Origin: a bacterium
GTDB lineage: Bacteria > Planctomycetota > J058 > JAJDCP01
Direction of reading: 5' to 3'
DNA: 26,664 bases
Assembly: GCA_030428695.1 (NCBI GenBank)
Contig: JAUIEM010000093.1
Location: 1-26,664 of the forward strand
This document shows positions 15,444 to 24,267 of this stretch, piece after piece. A model generated the notes under the pieces. The model saw nothing but the letters and a program-made list of their open reading frames with translations, was not told where the DNA came from and made no database searches. Each line of letters begins with the position of its first letter. Positions within the stretch are counted from its first letter, which is position 1. A program made the position numbers and the translations under genes.

Positions 15444-16669
15444 GGGCGCTCGCCCTCCTCTTCTGCGCCCTCTCCGCCGCCGCCCAGATCGCCCCCTGGC
15501 CCGACAACCTGCCGGAGGAGGACCGCGCGCCGGAGCCCTGGCGCCACCGCCGCAGCGCCCTGGTCGTCGGCCTCGGCGACCCCCACCACATGCTGCACGA
15601 CGCGGTGGTCGCCGAGGGGGACAGCGCCTGGCTGGTCGGCAAGCTCGACTACTCCGGCTGGCACAAGGATCTGGAGGACGAGGACGCGCGGGTCTGGGTG
15701 TACGACCCGGAGCGGGCGGTGTTCGAGCCGCTCGGGCGCTTCCGCAGCGACTCCGACGGCAAGCTGCGGGTGCCGGTGCCCCCGCGCCCGGCGGGCACCT
15801 ACCCGGTGCTGCTCGAGGTGTGCGGGGACCTCTCCCGGGCCTGGGGCTGCCTCGCCGTCGTCCGCTCCGGGGAGCCCGCCGTGGTGTTCGACATCGACGG
15901 GACCCTGACCACGAGCGACGGCGAGCTGTTCGAGGAGCTGTTCGGGCTCGGCCCCGCCGAGGCCTTCCCCTACGCCGCCGCGACCGTGCAGCTACGCGCC
16001 CTGCAGGGGCAGCGCGTGCTGTACGTGACCGGGCGGCCCTACTGGCTGGCGGACCGGACCCGCGCCTGGCTGCGGGCGGCGGGGCTGCCCTTCGGCTGCC
16101 TGCGGCTGACCTCCTCGAACGCGGACTCGGTGCCGGGCGAGGCGACCGCGCGCTACAAGGCGGCGGCCCTGGAGGAATGGCGGAGCGCGGGCCTGGAGCT
16201 CGTCGCCGCCTACGGCAACGCGACGAGCGACATCGACGCCTACGCCGCCGCCGGCATCCCCCCGGAGCAGACCTTCATCATCGGGAAGCACGGCGGCCAG
16301 GACGGGACCCAGGCCCTCGCGGGCTACTCCCGCCACTGCTGGGAGCTGCAGTTCCGACCGAGCGCGAATCCCGCCTACCGGCTGCCGGCCACGCGCCATC
16401 CCTGCCGTCCGGAGGCGCCGGAGCACGCCGGGTTCCGGGTCCCGGGCAGCCGCTTCCTGTGCGTCGAGCTCGACCCGCGCACGGACGTCGGGGCGTCCGC
16501 GCTGTGGGTCTTCGACGACGCGCTGCGGCCGCTTCCCGGAGCTCCCTTCGCGGGCGACGAGCTCGCCGGGCGGGTGCTGCTCGTGCCCGGGGAGAGCGTG
16601 CGCTTCGTGCTGTCCGGGGACGGGGCGCCGGTGTGGGGCTACGAGGTGGCGCGCATCGTCGGGTACTGA
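15440..16669 (+). CDS. exported lipin/LNS2-type HAD phosphatase-like protein
   Basis: The protein is 409 aa from GTG 15440, overlapping the previous gene by 4 bases. MRALALLFCALSAAAQIA is a cleavable signal peptide, so it acts in the envelope or outside. Residues about 35-145 form an N-terminal beta-rich region. The HAD core follows: nucleophile motif DIDGTLTTSDGE (151-162), motif II in YVTGRPYW (Thr197), and motif IV GNATSDIDAY (Asp264, Asp266) followed by AAGIPPEQTFIIGKHG. This order matches the LNS2 domain of lipin/Smp2 phosphatidate phosphatases (D-x-D-G-T, then G-N-x-x-x-D-x-x-x-Y). Family members dephosphorylate phosphatidate or bind phospholipids. The bacterial substrate is unknown and an exported location is notable. 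About 120 C-terminal residues are unassigned. Confidence 0.8.
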   Translation: MRALALLFCALSAAAQIAPWPDNLPEEDRAPEPWRHRRSALVVGLGDPHHMLHDAVVAEGDSAWLVGKLDYSGWHKDLEDEDARVWVYDPERAVFEPLGRFRSDSDGKLRVPVPPRPAGTYPVLLEVCGDLSRAWGCLAVVRSGEPAVVFDIDGTLTTSDGELFEELFGLGPAEAFPYAAATVQLRALQGQRVLYVTGRPYWLADRTRAWLRAAGLPFGCLRLTSSNADSVPGEATARYKAAALEEWRSAGLELVAAYGNATSDIDAYAAAGIPPEQTFIIGKHGGQDGTQALAGYSRHCWELQFRPSANPAYRLPATRHPCRPEAPEHAGFRVPGSRFLCVELDPRTDVGASALWVFDDALRPLPGAPFAGDELAGRVLLVPGESVRFVLSGDGAPVWGYEVARIVGY

Positions 16670-16688
16670 GCCCGTTTGTTGCACCGGG
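16667..16688 (+). terminator. small hairpin at the LNS2 stop codon, copied at 22576-22597
   Basis: CCCG (16671-16674) pairs with CGGG (16685-16688) around a 10-base loop TTTGTTGCAC. The 22-base stretch beginning at the stop codon matches 20 of 22 bases of the minus strand at 22597-22576, which also begins at a stop codon and forms a 6-bp hairpin. A second hairpin, CTGCGG (16696-16701) with CCGCAG (16711-16716), follows. Confidence 0.4.
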
Positions 16689-16720
16689 ATTCCTGCTGCG
16701 GACCCGGATGCCGCAGATCT

Positions 16721-16796
16721 CGGGCACTTCGAGCCTTCTGCGCTGCTCGCCGATGACGCTACATGGGCTCCGCTGCTCAAAGACTCGAAGCGCCCG
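16721..16796. repeat. inverted repeat in the region upstream of the second kinase
   Basis: CGGGC-A-CTTCGAG (16721-16733) and CTCGAAG-C-GCCCG (16784-16796) are complementary apart from one position and enclose 50 bases. Inside are two direct copies of CGCTGCTC (16741-16748 and 16771-16778). The 254-base intergenic region 16670-16923 otherwise shows no gene. TTGACC at 16876 lacks a -10 at correct spacing; TAGAAT at 16920-16925 is a -10-like element touching the start codon. Confidence 0.4.
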
Positions 16797-16923
16797 ATCT
16801 CAGCCTGCCGACCCCAACCTCTCGTGGATCGAGGGGCAGGTCAGCCCGAGCGGGACGCAGATCGACCTGGTCGTGTTGACCTTCGTTCCCCAGTACATGT
16901 GGCGGACGGGACGCGGCGCTAGA

Positions 16924-19683
16924 ATGGAGGGCATGGAAGCGCCCGCCGTGTACGAGCTGTGGACCCGCAGCCTCGGGTCCGAGGTCTCCCTCGACGCGCT
17001 CGATCCCGCCGCGAGCTACGGCGGCCCCGACAGCGTGCTCGGGGCCGGGAGCGCGTGGGATGTCGCGACCGCGGCCTCCGACGCGGCGCCCCTGAGCCCG
17101 GAGAGCCTGCCCGGCGACGCCTCGTTCAGGGTCGGCGCGCAGATCGGCGAGGGCGGCATGGGGGTGGTGTTCCGGGCCGAGCAGCAGCGCCTCGGCCGGG
17201 AGGTCGCCCTCAAGCGGCTCAAGCGCGCGACGCCCCAGGCCCGCTCCGCCTTCCTCAGCGAGGCCTGGACCGTCGCCTGTCTCGACCACCCGAACATCGT
17301 GCCGGTCTACGATCTCGAGCTGCTCGACGCGGGCGGCGCCCAGCTCGCGATGAAGCTGGTCGAAGGCACGAGCTGGCGCGCCCGGCTCGACGCGGGCGGC
17401 GAGAGCCTCGAACGCCACCTCGCCACCCTGACCCAGGTCGCCCACGGCGTCGCCTTCGCCCACAGTCGCGGGCTGGTGCACTGCGACCTCAAGCCCGCCA
17501 ACGTGTTGCTCGGCACCTACGGCGAGGTCATCATCGCCGACTGGGGCCTCGCCCTCGCCTTCGACGACCGGCCGCGGCCCCTGCCCCTGGCCCGCAGCGC
17601 GGCGTTGCGCGCTCCGCGCGGGACGCCGGCCTACATGGCGCCCGAGCTCGCCCTCGGCCAGGGGGAGCGCATCGGGCCGGCGACCGACGTCTACCTGCTC
17701 GGAGGGGTGCTGTACCGGCTGCTGGCCGGCCGCCCGCCGCACGCCGGAGCGCTCTTCGCCGACGTGCTCGCGGCCGCCTCCGAGGCCCGCTGGGCGCCGC
17801 TGCCGGAGGAGGTGCCCGACGAGCTGCGGGGGATCTGCGCCCGCGCCCTCTCCCGCGAGCCCGGGGAGCGCTTCGCGGACGCCGCCGCCTTCCGCGACGC
17901 CCTCGAGGCCTACCGCCAGCACCGCGAGAGCCTCGCCTTGACCCGGGCGGCGCGGGCCCGGCTCGACGAGCTGCGGGAGCGCCCGGATGGGGAGCGCACG
18001 GCCCTGTACGACGCCTTCGCCGAGACCGCCGTGCGCTTCCGCCAGGCCGCCGAGCTGTGGGAGGGGAACCGCGACGCCACCTCGGGCGAGCGCGAGACCC
18101 GGCGGCTGTACGCCGAGGCGGCCCTCGCCCGCGGCGACCTGGGGGTGGTCGCCGGCCAGCTCGAGAGGCTCGCCGGCAGCGCCGAGCACGCGCCCCTCGC
18201 CGCCGAGCTCGGGCGGGCCCGGGCGGCGCAGGAGCGGGAGCGACGGGGGCGGCGGCGGCTGCGCAGGATGCTCGGGGTGGCGCTGGCCTGCCTGCTCCTC
18301 GGTCTGGGGGGCGGGCTCGCGGCCTTCGTCTCCTTCAACCGCCAGCTGAGCGACGAGGTCGCGGCCAAGGAGCAGGCGCGCGGCGAGCTCGCCGAGAAGA
18401 ACGAGGCCCTCGCCGCCCAGGTCGGCCTGACCGAGCAGGCGCGCAGCCACGCCGAGCACCGGGGCGACGTCGCCGAGCGCGCCCTGACCGGGCTCGCGAC
18501 CCAGGTGCAGGACATCCTGCTGCGGAACCCGAACGCCGAGCTGCTGCGGCCGGTCGCCTCGCAGCTCGTCGACACCGCCCTGCAGGGCTTCGCCGAGCTG
18601 CGCGACACCGACCTCGCCGCCGAGCGCTTCAGCCTGGCGACGGTGCGCGTCCAGCACTTCCGGGTCGAGCTCCTGCTGCTGACCGAGCGCCTCGACCGGG
18701 CCCGGGAGGAGCTCGCCGTGGCCGCACAGATCCTCGCCGCCCTCGAGGGAGACGTGGCCTCCGACGAGCTCGTCCTCGAGCGGGCCGAGACGCGCTTCCT
18801 CGAGCACGAGATCCTGTTCCAGGCGGGCGAGCGCGAGGCGGCGCGCGCGGCGCTGGTCGAGCTCCTCGCCGCGTTGCCGCCGCTGCGTGCCGTGCCGGCG
18901 GTGGCGACCCGGGCCGGGCGGCTGCTGGTCCGCGGGCACGCGGCCCTCGGCAGCCTGTGCTACCGCGACGACGACCTGCCCGGCGCCCTCGAGAGCTTCG
19001 AGACCTGCCTCGCGCTGATCGATTCCTACCGCGACGTCGAGGCGGACGTGGACGTGCGCGTCCAGACCTCGATCGCCCTGGAGAAGATCGCCCTGGTGGT
19101 GTGGCGCCGGGGAGAGCCTGCCCGCGCGCGGGAGCTCTTCCTCCAGGTCCAGCGCGCGCGCATGGGCCTGCCGAACGACAACCTGCGCGACCTCGCCAAC
19201 CTCGAGCTCGCCTACCGCAACCGCGGCCGCATCGAGCTCGAGCTCGGCACCCTCGACAGCGCGGGGGTGTACCTCGAGCGGGCCGAAGCGCTCGCCGCGC
19301 ACCTGTTCGAGAACGACCCGCTCAACCGCGAGCGCGCGCTCGCCGTGGCGTTGATCGGCTTCCACCGCGGCGAGCTCGCCCTGGCGCGGGGCGCGCTGCC
19401 GCTGGCGGTCGAGCGCTTCGGCGCCAGCTTCGAGGCGGCGGCGGTGTTGTGCGCCGAGGATCCCGCCAACACCGAGCTCGCGATGCACCGCACCGCGGTC
19501 GCGATGAACGCCTGCGACACCCTGATCCGCGCGAAGCACTACGCCGAGGCCCTCGGCTTCGCCGAGGCCGCCCTGGCCAGCCACGAGGAGCTCGTCGCCC
19601 TGCAGCCGGACGCGGCCCGCGACCTCGGCCAGATCCACCAGCGCCTCGACTGGCTGCGGAAGAAGCTCGGGAGAAGCGAATGA
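16924..19683 (+). CDS. membrane-anchored Ser/Thr protein kinase with TPR-like C-terminus
   Basis: The protein is 919 aa from ATG 16924. A second in-frame ATG at 16933 is possible, but neither has an ideal Shine-Dalgarno (GGAGG at 16926-16930 lies only 2 bases before the second). The kinase domain is about residues 69-335: IGEGGMGVV, Lys in VALKRL (about 97), HCDLKPANV (186-194), DWG (206-208), [10 protein letters not shown] and [10 protein letters not shown]. The HRD arginine is Cys here. One transmembrane helix (about 449-470) is followed by a short coiled coil and helical repeats resembling TPRs. The stop overlaps the sigma-54 activator start by 4 bases (ATGA), so the two are translationally coupled and the activator's FHA domain is a natural phospho-target reader. 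It is a clear paralogue in plan of the kinase at 805-5304. Confidence 0.93.
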   Translation: MEGMEAPAVYELWTRSLGSEVSLDALDPAASYGGPDSVLGAGSAWDVATAASDAAPLSPESLPGDASFRVGAQIGEGGMGVVFRAEQQRLGREVALKRLKRATPQARSAFLSEAWTVACLDHPNIVPVYDLELLDAGGAQLAMKLVEGTSWRARLDAGGESLERHLATLTQVAHGVAFAHSRGLVHCDLKPANVLLGTYGEVIIADWGLALAFDDRPRPLPLARSAALRAPRGTPAYMAPELALGQGERIGPATDVYLLGGVLYRLLAGRPPHAGALFADVLAAASEARWAPLPEEVPDELRGICARALSREPGERFADAAAFRDALEAYRQHRESLALTRAARARLDELRERPDGERTALYDAFAETAVRFRQAAELWEGNRDATSGERETRRLYAEAALARGDLGVVAGQLERLAGSAEHAPLAAELGRARAAQERERRGRRRLRRMLGVALACLLLGLGGGLAAFVSFNRQLSDEVAAKEQARGELAEKNEALAAQVGLTEQARSHAEHRGDVAERALTGLATQVQDILLRNPNAELLRPVASQLVDTALQGFAELRDTDLAAERFSLATVRVQHFRVELLLLTERLDRAREELAVAAQILAALEGDVASDELVLERAETRFLEHEILFQAGEREAARAALVELLAALPPLRAVPAVATRAGRLLVRGHAALGSLCYRDDDLPGALESFETCLALIDSYRDVEADVDVRVQTSIALEKIALVVWRRGEPARARELFLQVQRARMGLPNDNLRDLANLELAYRNRGRIELELGTLDSAGVYLERAEALAAHLFENDPLNRERALAVALIGFHRGELALARGALPLAVERFGASFEAAAVLCAEDPANTELAMHRTAVAMNACDTLIRAKHYAEALGFAEAALASHEELVALQPDAARDLGQIHQRLDWLRKKLGRSE

Positions 19684-21530
19684 GCACGCTGTCGATCCGC
19701 TACGGCGGCAAACACCGCAGTGTGTCTCTCGGCGAGCACCCGGTCGTGGTCGGCCGCGCCCCGGACTGCGAGCTGGCGCTGAAGGACCCCGCCCTGTCAC
19801 GCCGCCACTGCCGCCTCGAGCCCGCGGCCGGCGGGGGCCTGCGCGTCACCGACCTCGGCAGCGCGTCCGGCACCTGGCTGTCCGGCTTCCCGGTCAGCGA
19901 GCCGCTCCTGATGCTGCCGGGGGACGTGCTGCGCGTCGGCGCCACCGAGCTGCGCCTCGACCCCGGCGCCGAGCCCCTGCTCTCCGGCGAGCCCGCGCGC
20001 GACAGCCGCAACCTGCGCCTGTTCCTGCAGTCCCTGCGCGCCTGCAGCGCGACGACCAGCGTCTCCGACCTGCTCGAGAGCCTGCTCGACCAGGCGCTGC
20101 TGCTCGCCGCCGGCGACCGTGGCGCCGTGCTGCTCGCCGAGCCCGGCGGCGCCCTCGAGGTCGCGCTGCTGCGCGACCGGCGGGACGCCGAGCAGCAGCA
20201 GGTCTCCCCCGCCCTCAGCGCGAGCTTCCCGGCCCGGGTCTTCCGCGAGGGGCGGACGCGGGTGCTGACCGACACGGAGCATCCGAGCCAGCAGACCGAG
20301 GTGACGCCGAGCATCTCCGACGCCGGCCTGCGCAGCGTGATCTGCTCGCCCCTGCCCGGGGTGTCCGAGCCGGTCGGGGTGCTGTACGCCGCCTCGCAGC
20401 GGCCCGGGGCGATCCTCGACCCGGCGGACGTCGCGATGTTCGAGGCCCTCGCCAGCCACGCCGGCCTCGCGATCGAGCGCGCCCGGCTGTACGAGGCGGA
20501 GAAGGCGCGGGAGCGTGCCCAGGCCGCCCGGCTCGAGGCGCAGAACGAGGCGCTGCGCGCCCAGCTCGGAGTGTCTGCGCCGGTCGGCGACAGCCCGGCG
20601 ATGCGGGCGCTGTACCGCAGCCTCGAGCGGGTCGCGAACTCCGACGCGACGGTCTGTCTGCAGGGCGAGACCGGCACCGGCAAAGAGCTGCTCGCCCGCC
20701 TGCTGCATCGGCGCAGCCCGCGCAGCCAGGGGCCCTTCGTGGTCGTCGACTGCGGCGCCCTGCCGGAGAACCTGATCGAGAGCACCCTGTTCGGCCACGA
20801 GAAGGGCGCGTTCACCGGCGCCACCTACGCCCGGCGTGGCGCCTTCGAGGAGGCCAACGGCGGCACGGTCTTCCTCGACGAGGTCGGCGAGCTGCCCCTG
20901 CACCTGCAGCCTCGGCTGTTGCGCGTGCTGCAGGAGAAGGAGGTGCTGCCCCTCGGCAGCAACAAGCGGCGGCCGGTCGAGGTGCGCGTGGTGTGCGCGA
21001 CCCACCGCGACCTCGCGGCGATGGTCGAGGAGGGGAGCTTCCGCCGCGACCTATTCTACCGGCTCGGGGTGATCTCCCTCCAGGTGCCGCGCCTCGCCGA
21101 CCGCGGGGACGACGTGCTGCTGCTCGCCCGGCACTTCCTCGACCGCTTCGCCGCCGCCCGCGGCGTCGACTTCAGCGGCTGGACGCGGGAAGCGGCCGAG
21201 CTCCTGCTCCAGCACCCCTGGCCCGGCAACGTGCGCGAGCTCGAGCAGTGTGTGCAGCGGGCGGTGCTGCTCGGCAACCCGCCCTACCTGAGGCGGGAGG
21301 ACTTCGGCCTCGGCGGCGAGCTCGTGCCGGCGGTCGCCGATGACGCGCCCCTGCCGCTCAAGGAGGCGCGCATCCAGGCCCGGGGCCGCTTCGAGCGCGC
21401 CTACCTCGCCGACATCCTCGAGCGCACCAAGGGCAACGTCGCCGAGGCGGCGCGGCTCTCGGGGGTGACGCGGCAGGCGCTGTGGCACCTGATCTCCAAG
21501 CACGGCATCGAGCGCGCGGCGTTCGAGTAG
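19680..21530 (+). CDS. FHA-GAF sigma-54-dependent transcriptional activator (AAA+)
   Basis: The protein is 616 aa from ATG 19680, overlapping the kinase stop. Domains in order: FHA (about 5-95; GR at 25-26, then SRRHC at 40-44 and the GSASGT turn at 60-65); GAF (about 125-270; [20 protein letters not shown] to [20 protein letters not shown]); short coiled coil; AAA+ (about 300-535) with Walker A GETGTGKE (329-336), the sigma-54 contact loop GAFTGA (376-381), Walker B VFLDEVGE (397-404) and arginine-finger region FRRDLFYRL (454-462); and a Fis-type HTH (about 583-611). All parts needed for sigma-54 activation are intact. FHA binds phosphothreonine peptides, and the coupled kinase gene strongly suggests phospho-dependent control, in place of a two-component receiver. 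A candidate target promoter lies at 8223-8238. Confidence 0.96.
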   Translation: MSTLSIRYGGKHRSVSLGEHPVVVGRAPDCELALKDPALSRRHCRLEPAAGGGLRVTDLGSASGTWLSGFPVSEPLLMLPGDVLRVGATELRLDPGAEPLLSGEPARDSRNLRLFLQSLRACSATTSVSDLLESLLDQALLLAAGDRGAVLLAEPGGALEVALLRDRRDAEQQQVSPALSASFPARVFREGRTRVLTDTEHPSQQTEVTPSISDAGLRSVICSPLPGVSEPVGVLYAASQRPGAILDPADVAMFEALASHAGLAIERARLYEAEKARERAQAARLEAQNEALRAQLGVSAPVGDSPAMRALYRSLERVANSDATVCLQGETGTGKELLARLLHRRSPRSQGPFVVVDCGALPENLIESTLFGHEKGAFTGATYARRGAFEEANGGTVFLDEVGELPLHLQPRLLRVLQEKEVLPLGSNKRRPVEVRVVCATHRDLAAMVEEGSFRRDLFYRLGVISLQVPRLADRGDDVLLLARHFLDRFAAARGVDFSGWTREAAELLLQHPWPGNVRELEQCVQRAVLLGNPPYLRREDFGLGGELVPAVADDAPLPLKEARIQARGRFERAYLADILERTKGNVAEAARLSGVTRQALWHLISKHGIERAAFE

Positions 21531-21541
21531 GGGAGGAAGCG

Positions 21542-22561
21542 ATGCCGCACAATCCCCGGCTGCCCCGCCGCGAGACCTGGGTCATCGGAGGCACCCTGCG
21601 CTTCGGCCACGGCTCGGACGTCGAGCGCTGGAAGCGGCTCGTCAGCGAGCCCCAGGCCATCCGCCCGCTGTTCCTGCCCGCGCTCTGCCCCGAGCTCGCG
21701 CCGCGGCAGGTGCGGGTGTGGCTCGACGATCACGTCGCCCGCACGCGCGGGCGCTCCTCGACCTGGCTCGTCGCCTCCGTGCAGGGGACCCAACATCGGC
21801 TGCTCGCCCGCAACCACGACCCGCTGACCACCTCCGACGCCCTCGGCTGCCTGCTGCAAGCGGCCCGCGTCGGGGCCTCCGGACGGCTGCTGGTGGCGCG
21901 GGTCGACCAGCTCCCGGCGGCGGGGCTGGTGTACGCCCTCGGCGGCGGGTCGGTCACGCGCGCGGCGGTCGCCGACCTGGCCGGGCGCTGGCTGCTCGAC
22001 CCCGACGTGTTCCGTCCCGAGCCGGTGCCGGAGCCGCTGCCGGTTCGCTTCCGGGCGAAGCCGTCGGCGGGGCCTCCGCAGCCTCCGCGCGTGCCCTTCC
22101 CGGAGGACGACTACGCGTGGCTGGATGGGCTGCCCCTCGAGCGCGAGCGGGTCGAGTGCGCGCTGCCGGACGGGGCGGCGTACCCCTTCCCCTTCCTCGG
22201 CGCCCGGCCGCGCGAGTGGGAGTGCGGCGGCTTCGCCTACCGGCTGCGCTTCCGCCGCGCGCCGTCGGCGAAGCAGCGCGCCCAGGTCGAGGCGGCCCTG
22301 GCCCGCGGCTGGGCCGATCCTGCCCTGAGGGTCGGGGAGCTGGCCTGGGAAGGCGCGGTGCTCTGCGCCCACCTGACGATGTGTGCGGGGGATGAGGAAG
22401 ACGACGCGGACGACTTCTTCGCCGCGGTCGAGGACGGGCTCCGCCAGCTCGCGGGACGCAAGAAGCCGCGCCTCGCGGAGGTCACGCTCGAGGACTGGGA
22501 GGGCGCCGGCTGCGAGGACTGCACCTGGACGCAGTGGTCGCTGTCGCACGGGGCGGGTTGA
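21542..22561 (+). CDS. unknown protein in the kinase/activator operon
   Basis: The protein is 339 aa from ATG 21542, 11 bases after the activator stop, with GGGGAGGAAG just upstream. A longer in-frame start at 21482 would overlap the activator and lacks this site. Residues about 14-160 form one unit (WVIGGTLRFGHGSDVERWKR, then WLVASVQGTQHRLLARNHDP). A Pro-rich linker (about 165-190) leads to a second unit with FPFLGARPREWECGGFAYRL, an Asp/Glu-rich stretch (GDEEDDADDFF, about 282-292) and a Cys-containing tail GCEDCTWTQWS. There is no signal peptide or membrane segment. I do not recognise the family. Tight linkage suggests it acts with the kinase-activator pair, for example as an effector or sensor. 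Confidence 0.8.
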   Translation: MPHNPRLPRRETWVIGGTLRFGHGSDVERWKRLVSEPQAIRPLFLPALCPELAPRQVRVWLDDHVARTRGRSSTWLVASVQGTQHRLLARNHDPLTTSDALGCLLQAARVGASGRLLVARVDQLPAAGLVYALGGGSVTRAAVADLAGRWLLDPDVFRPEPVPEPLPVRFRAKPSAGPPQPPRVPFPEDDYAWLDGLPLERERVECALPDGAAYPFPFLGARPREWECGGFAYRLRFRRAPSAKQRAQVEAALARGWADPALRVGELAWEGAVLCAHLTMCAGDEEDDADDFFAAVEDGLRQLAGRKKPRLAEVTLEDWEGAGCEDCTWTQWSLSHGAG

Positions 22562-22573
22562 CCGTCAGCTCTC

Positions 22574-22597
22574 AGCCCGGTGAATCAAACGGGCTCA
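22574..22597. terminator. bidirectional terminator hairpin between convergent genes
   Basis: AGCCCG (22574-22579) pairs perfectly with CGGGCT (22590-22595) around an AT-rich 10-base loop. It sits between convergent stops at 22561 and 22597, overlapping the latter. It shares its sequence with the hairpin at 16667-16688. Confidence 0.5.
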
Positions 22598-23311
22598 GCC
22601 CTCGAGCGCGGCGCGCACGTCGAGCAGCGCCTGACGGGCGCCCGGCACGAGGATGAAGCGGCCGGTTCCCTGCGGATGACGGAAGACCAGGTCGCCGCGC
22701 CCGAGGTAGTCGGGCTCGAGCGCGACCTCCAGCGGCCGCGCCGGAAGCTCCCACACGACCCTCTCGCCGTCGGGCGTCCGCAAGAGCTCGAGGACGCGCT
22801 GGTCGGTCACCGCGTACAGGCCGACGAAGTGGCGGCTGCGCAGCCAGGCCCGCGCGACGCGGAAGGCCGCGTACAGGGGCACGGCGAAGACGCCCCAGCC
22901 CAGGGGGGTCCGCACCAGCACCCAGGCGGCATACAGCGGGCCCTGCGGGCCGATCAACAGGCTGATGCCGAGGGCGACGGCGCAGGCGTTGGCCGCGATC
23001 ACGACGACGAAGCACCAGCCCACGGCCGAGCCCGTCCAGCGGGCGAGGATGTGGGCGCTGGCCCAGACGTACGCGATCAGCGCGGCGCAGGCAAAGACGC
23101 CGATCGCGACCAGCACGAATCCGGACGAGAGGTCCGGCTCACCATCTTCGATGGCCTTCAAGGCGATGACGACGAGGAAGATCACCGCGGCGGTCGCGCC
23201 GAGGGAGACGATGTCCCGCGCCCTGCGCACAGTCTTCCGCCGCAGGCCCCAGCCCGGCCGGGCGGACCACAGCACGCGCTCGTCGGGCCGCAGCGCCGCG
23301 CCGGGCTCCAC
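22595..23311 (-). CDS. multi-pass membrane protein with PH-like (bPH) C-terminal segment
   Basis: The protein is 238 aa from GTG 23311, 4 bases after the stop of the dehydrogenase gene, so translational coupling is likely; no clear Shine-Dalgarno is seen. The N-terminus LRPDERVLWSARPGWGLR resembles the opening of bacterial PH-domain proteins (E-x-V-L-W-x-x-x-P). Hydrophobic segments follow at about 35-52, 65-88, 96-120 and 127-147. A soluble C-terminal part begins GLYAVTDQRVLELLRT, the Y-x-x-T-x-x-R-v signature of bPH domains. The domain's ligand or role in bacteria is poorly known. It probably forms a two-gene operon with the dehydrogenase. Confidence 0.75.
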   Translation of the reverse strand: MEPGAALRPDERVLWSARPGWGLRRKTVRRARDIVSLGATAAVIFLVVIALKAIEDGEPDLSSGFVLVAIGVFACAALIAYVWASAHILARWTGSAVGWCFVVVIAANACAVALGISLLIGPQGPLYAAWVLVRTPLGWGVFAVPLYAAFRVARAWLRSRHFVGLYAVTDQRVLELLRTPDGERVVWELPARPLEVALEPDYLGRGDLVFRHPQGTGRFILVPGARQALLDVRAALEG

Positions 23312-23315
23312 GGGG

Positions 23316-24128
23316 CTACGCTTTCGAGGAGGCCAGGGCCTTCTCGCGCAGGCTGCCGCGTGTCGTGAAGAAGTGCAGCAGACCCGGGAAATGCTGGCCG
23401 AGCCAGGCGCCGAGCTTGCCGTGGCCGGTGAAGACGAGCTCCCGCTTGCGCCGCAGGATCGCCCGCACCATCACCCGCGCGGCCTTGTCCGCCGGCCAGA
23501 TCAGCGCCTGGGGACGCTTGTCCTTGCGGCGCTCGTCGAAGTTCCCCCGGTTGTCGACCCGGCCGATCTCGCTCTCGACGAAGCCGGGATGCAGGGTCGT
23601 GCAGCTGACGCCGCTGCCGTGCAGCTCTTGCGCGAGGGTCAAGCCGAGGGCGCGGACCGCCCACTTCGAGGCGGCGTAGGGGCCCATGCCCGGCATCGTC
23701 AGGTAGGCCATCACGCTGCCGACCAGCGCCAACCGGCCGCCGGTCTCGCGCAGGTGGGGGAGGGCGGCCTTGCAGGTGCTGAAGGCGCCGACCACGTTGA
23801 CGTCGAGCTGGCGGCGCAGGTCGGCCGCGCTCAGCTTCTCGAGCGGGCCGGACACGCCGAAGCCGGCGTTGGCGACCGCGACGTCGAGGCGCCCGGTCGC
23901 CGCGACGATCGCGCCGACCGCGGCCTCGATGGCGGCCTCGTCGGTCACGTCGCAGGGCACCGCCAGGGCGTCCTTGCCGAGCGCGCGGGCGACCGCTTCC
24001 AAGCGCTCGCGGCGCCGTCCCGAGACCGCGACCCGCGCGCCGCGGCGGGCGAACTCCTCGGCCAGGGCCCGGCCGATGCCGCTGCCGCCCCCGGTGATCC
24101 AGACCGTCTTGCCGTCGAATGCTCCCAT
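23316..24128 (-). CDS. classical short-chain dehydrogenase/reductase
   Basis: The protein is 270 aa from ATG 24128, with GAGGA 6 bases upstream. It shows the nucleotide-binding TGGGSGIG (12-19), the structural NAG (87-89), and catalytic Ser138 with Tyr151-x-x-x-Lys155 (YAASK). Arg residues after the second strand (SGRRRERL) suggest NADP(H) preference. It is a soluble Rossmann enzyme that oxidises or reduces an alcohol/carbonyl pair. The long C-terminal extension (VMVRAILRRKRELVFTGHGK onwards, with a hydrophobic stretch AWLGQHFPGLLHFF) resembles SDRs acting on lipids or bulky substrates, but the substrate cannot be inferred. Transcribed from a promoter at 24166-24194. Confidence 0.93.
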   Translation of the reverse strand: MGAFDGKTVWITGGGSGIGRALAEEFARRGARVAVSGRRRERLEAVARALGKDALAVPCDVTDEAAIEAAVGAIVAATGRLDVAVANAGFGVSGPLEKLSAADLRRQLDVNVVGAFSTCKAALPHLRETGGRLALVGSVMAYLTMPGMGPYAASKWAVRALGLTLAQELHGSGVSCTTLHPGFVESEIGRVDNRGNFDERRKDKRPQALIWPADKAARVMVRAILRRKRELVFTGHGKLGAWLGQHFPGLLHFFTTRGSLREKALASSKA

Positions 24129-24165
24129 CGTGTCCTCGCTCCGCGCCCGCTCCGAGCGCGTCACC

Positions 24166-24194
24166 ATTATCGGTCGCGGGGCCCGCGGCCGCAA
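24166..24194 (-). promoter_or_regulatory. sigma-70-type promoter of the dehydrogenase operon
   Basis: On the minus strand, TTGCGG (24194-24189), a 17-bp spacer and GATAAT (24171-24166) make a good housekeeping promoter. The predicted start is about 24159, giving a leader of about 30 bases. In the same divergent gap, TAGCAT (24209-24214, plus strand) is a weak -10 candidate for the gene at 24268. Confidence 0.65.
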
Positions 24195-24267
24195 TGGCGG
24201 GGTGTCGGTAGCATCTTGCGTCCCCGGGCCCCCATCGTTCAAACTGAGGTGGACGGGGGGAGCGCCG

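Noticed and set aside
16876..16881. TTGACC as a -35 for the second kinase
   Set aside because: No -10-like hexamer occurs 15-19 bp downstream; the nearest TAGAAT is 38 bp away.
16777..19800. Large minus-strand frame opposite the second kinase
   Set aside because: It is the complement of a gene with clear kinase motifs and has no recognisable domains.
21487..21505. TGGCAC near the end of the sigma-54 activator gene as a second sigma-54 promoter
   Set aside because: There is no TTGC-type -12 element at the required spacing, and it lies within coding sequence.
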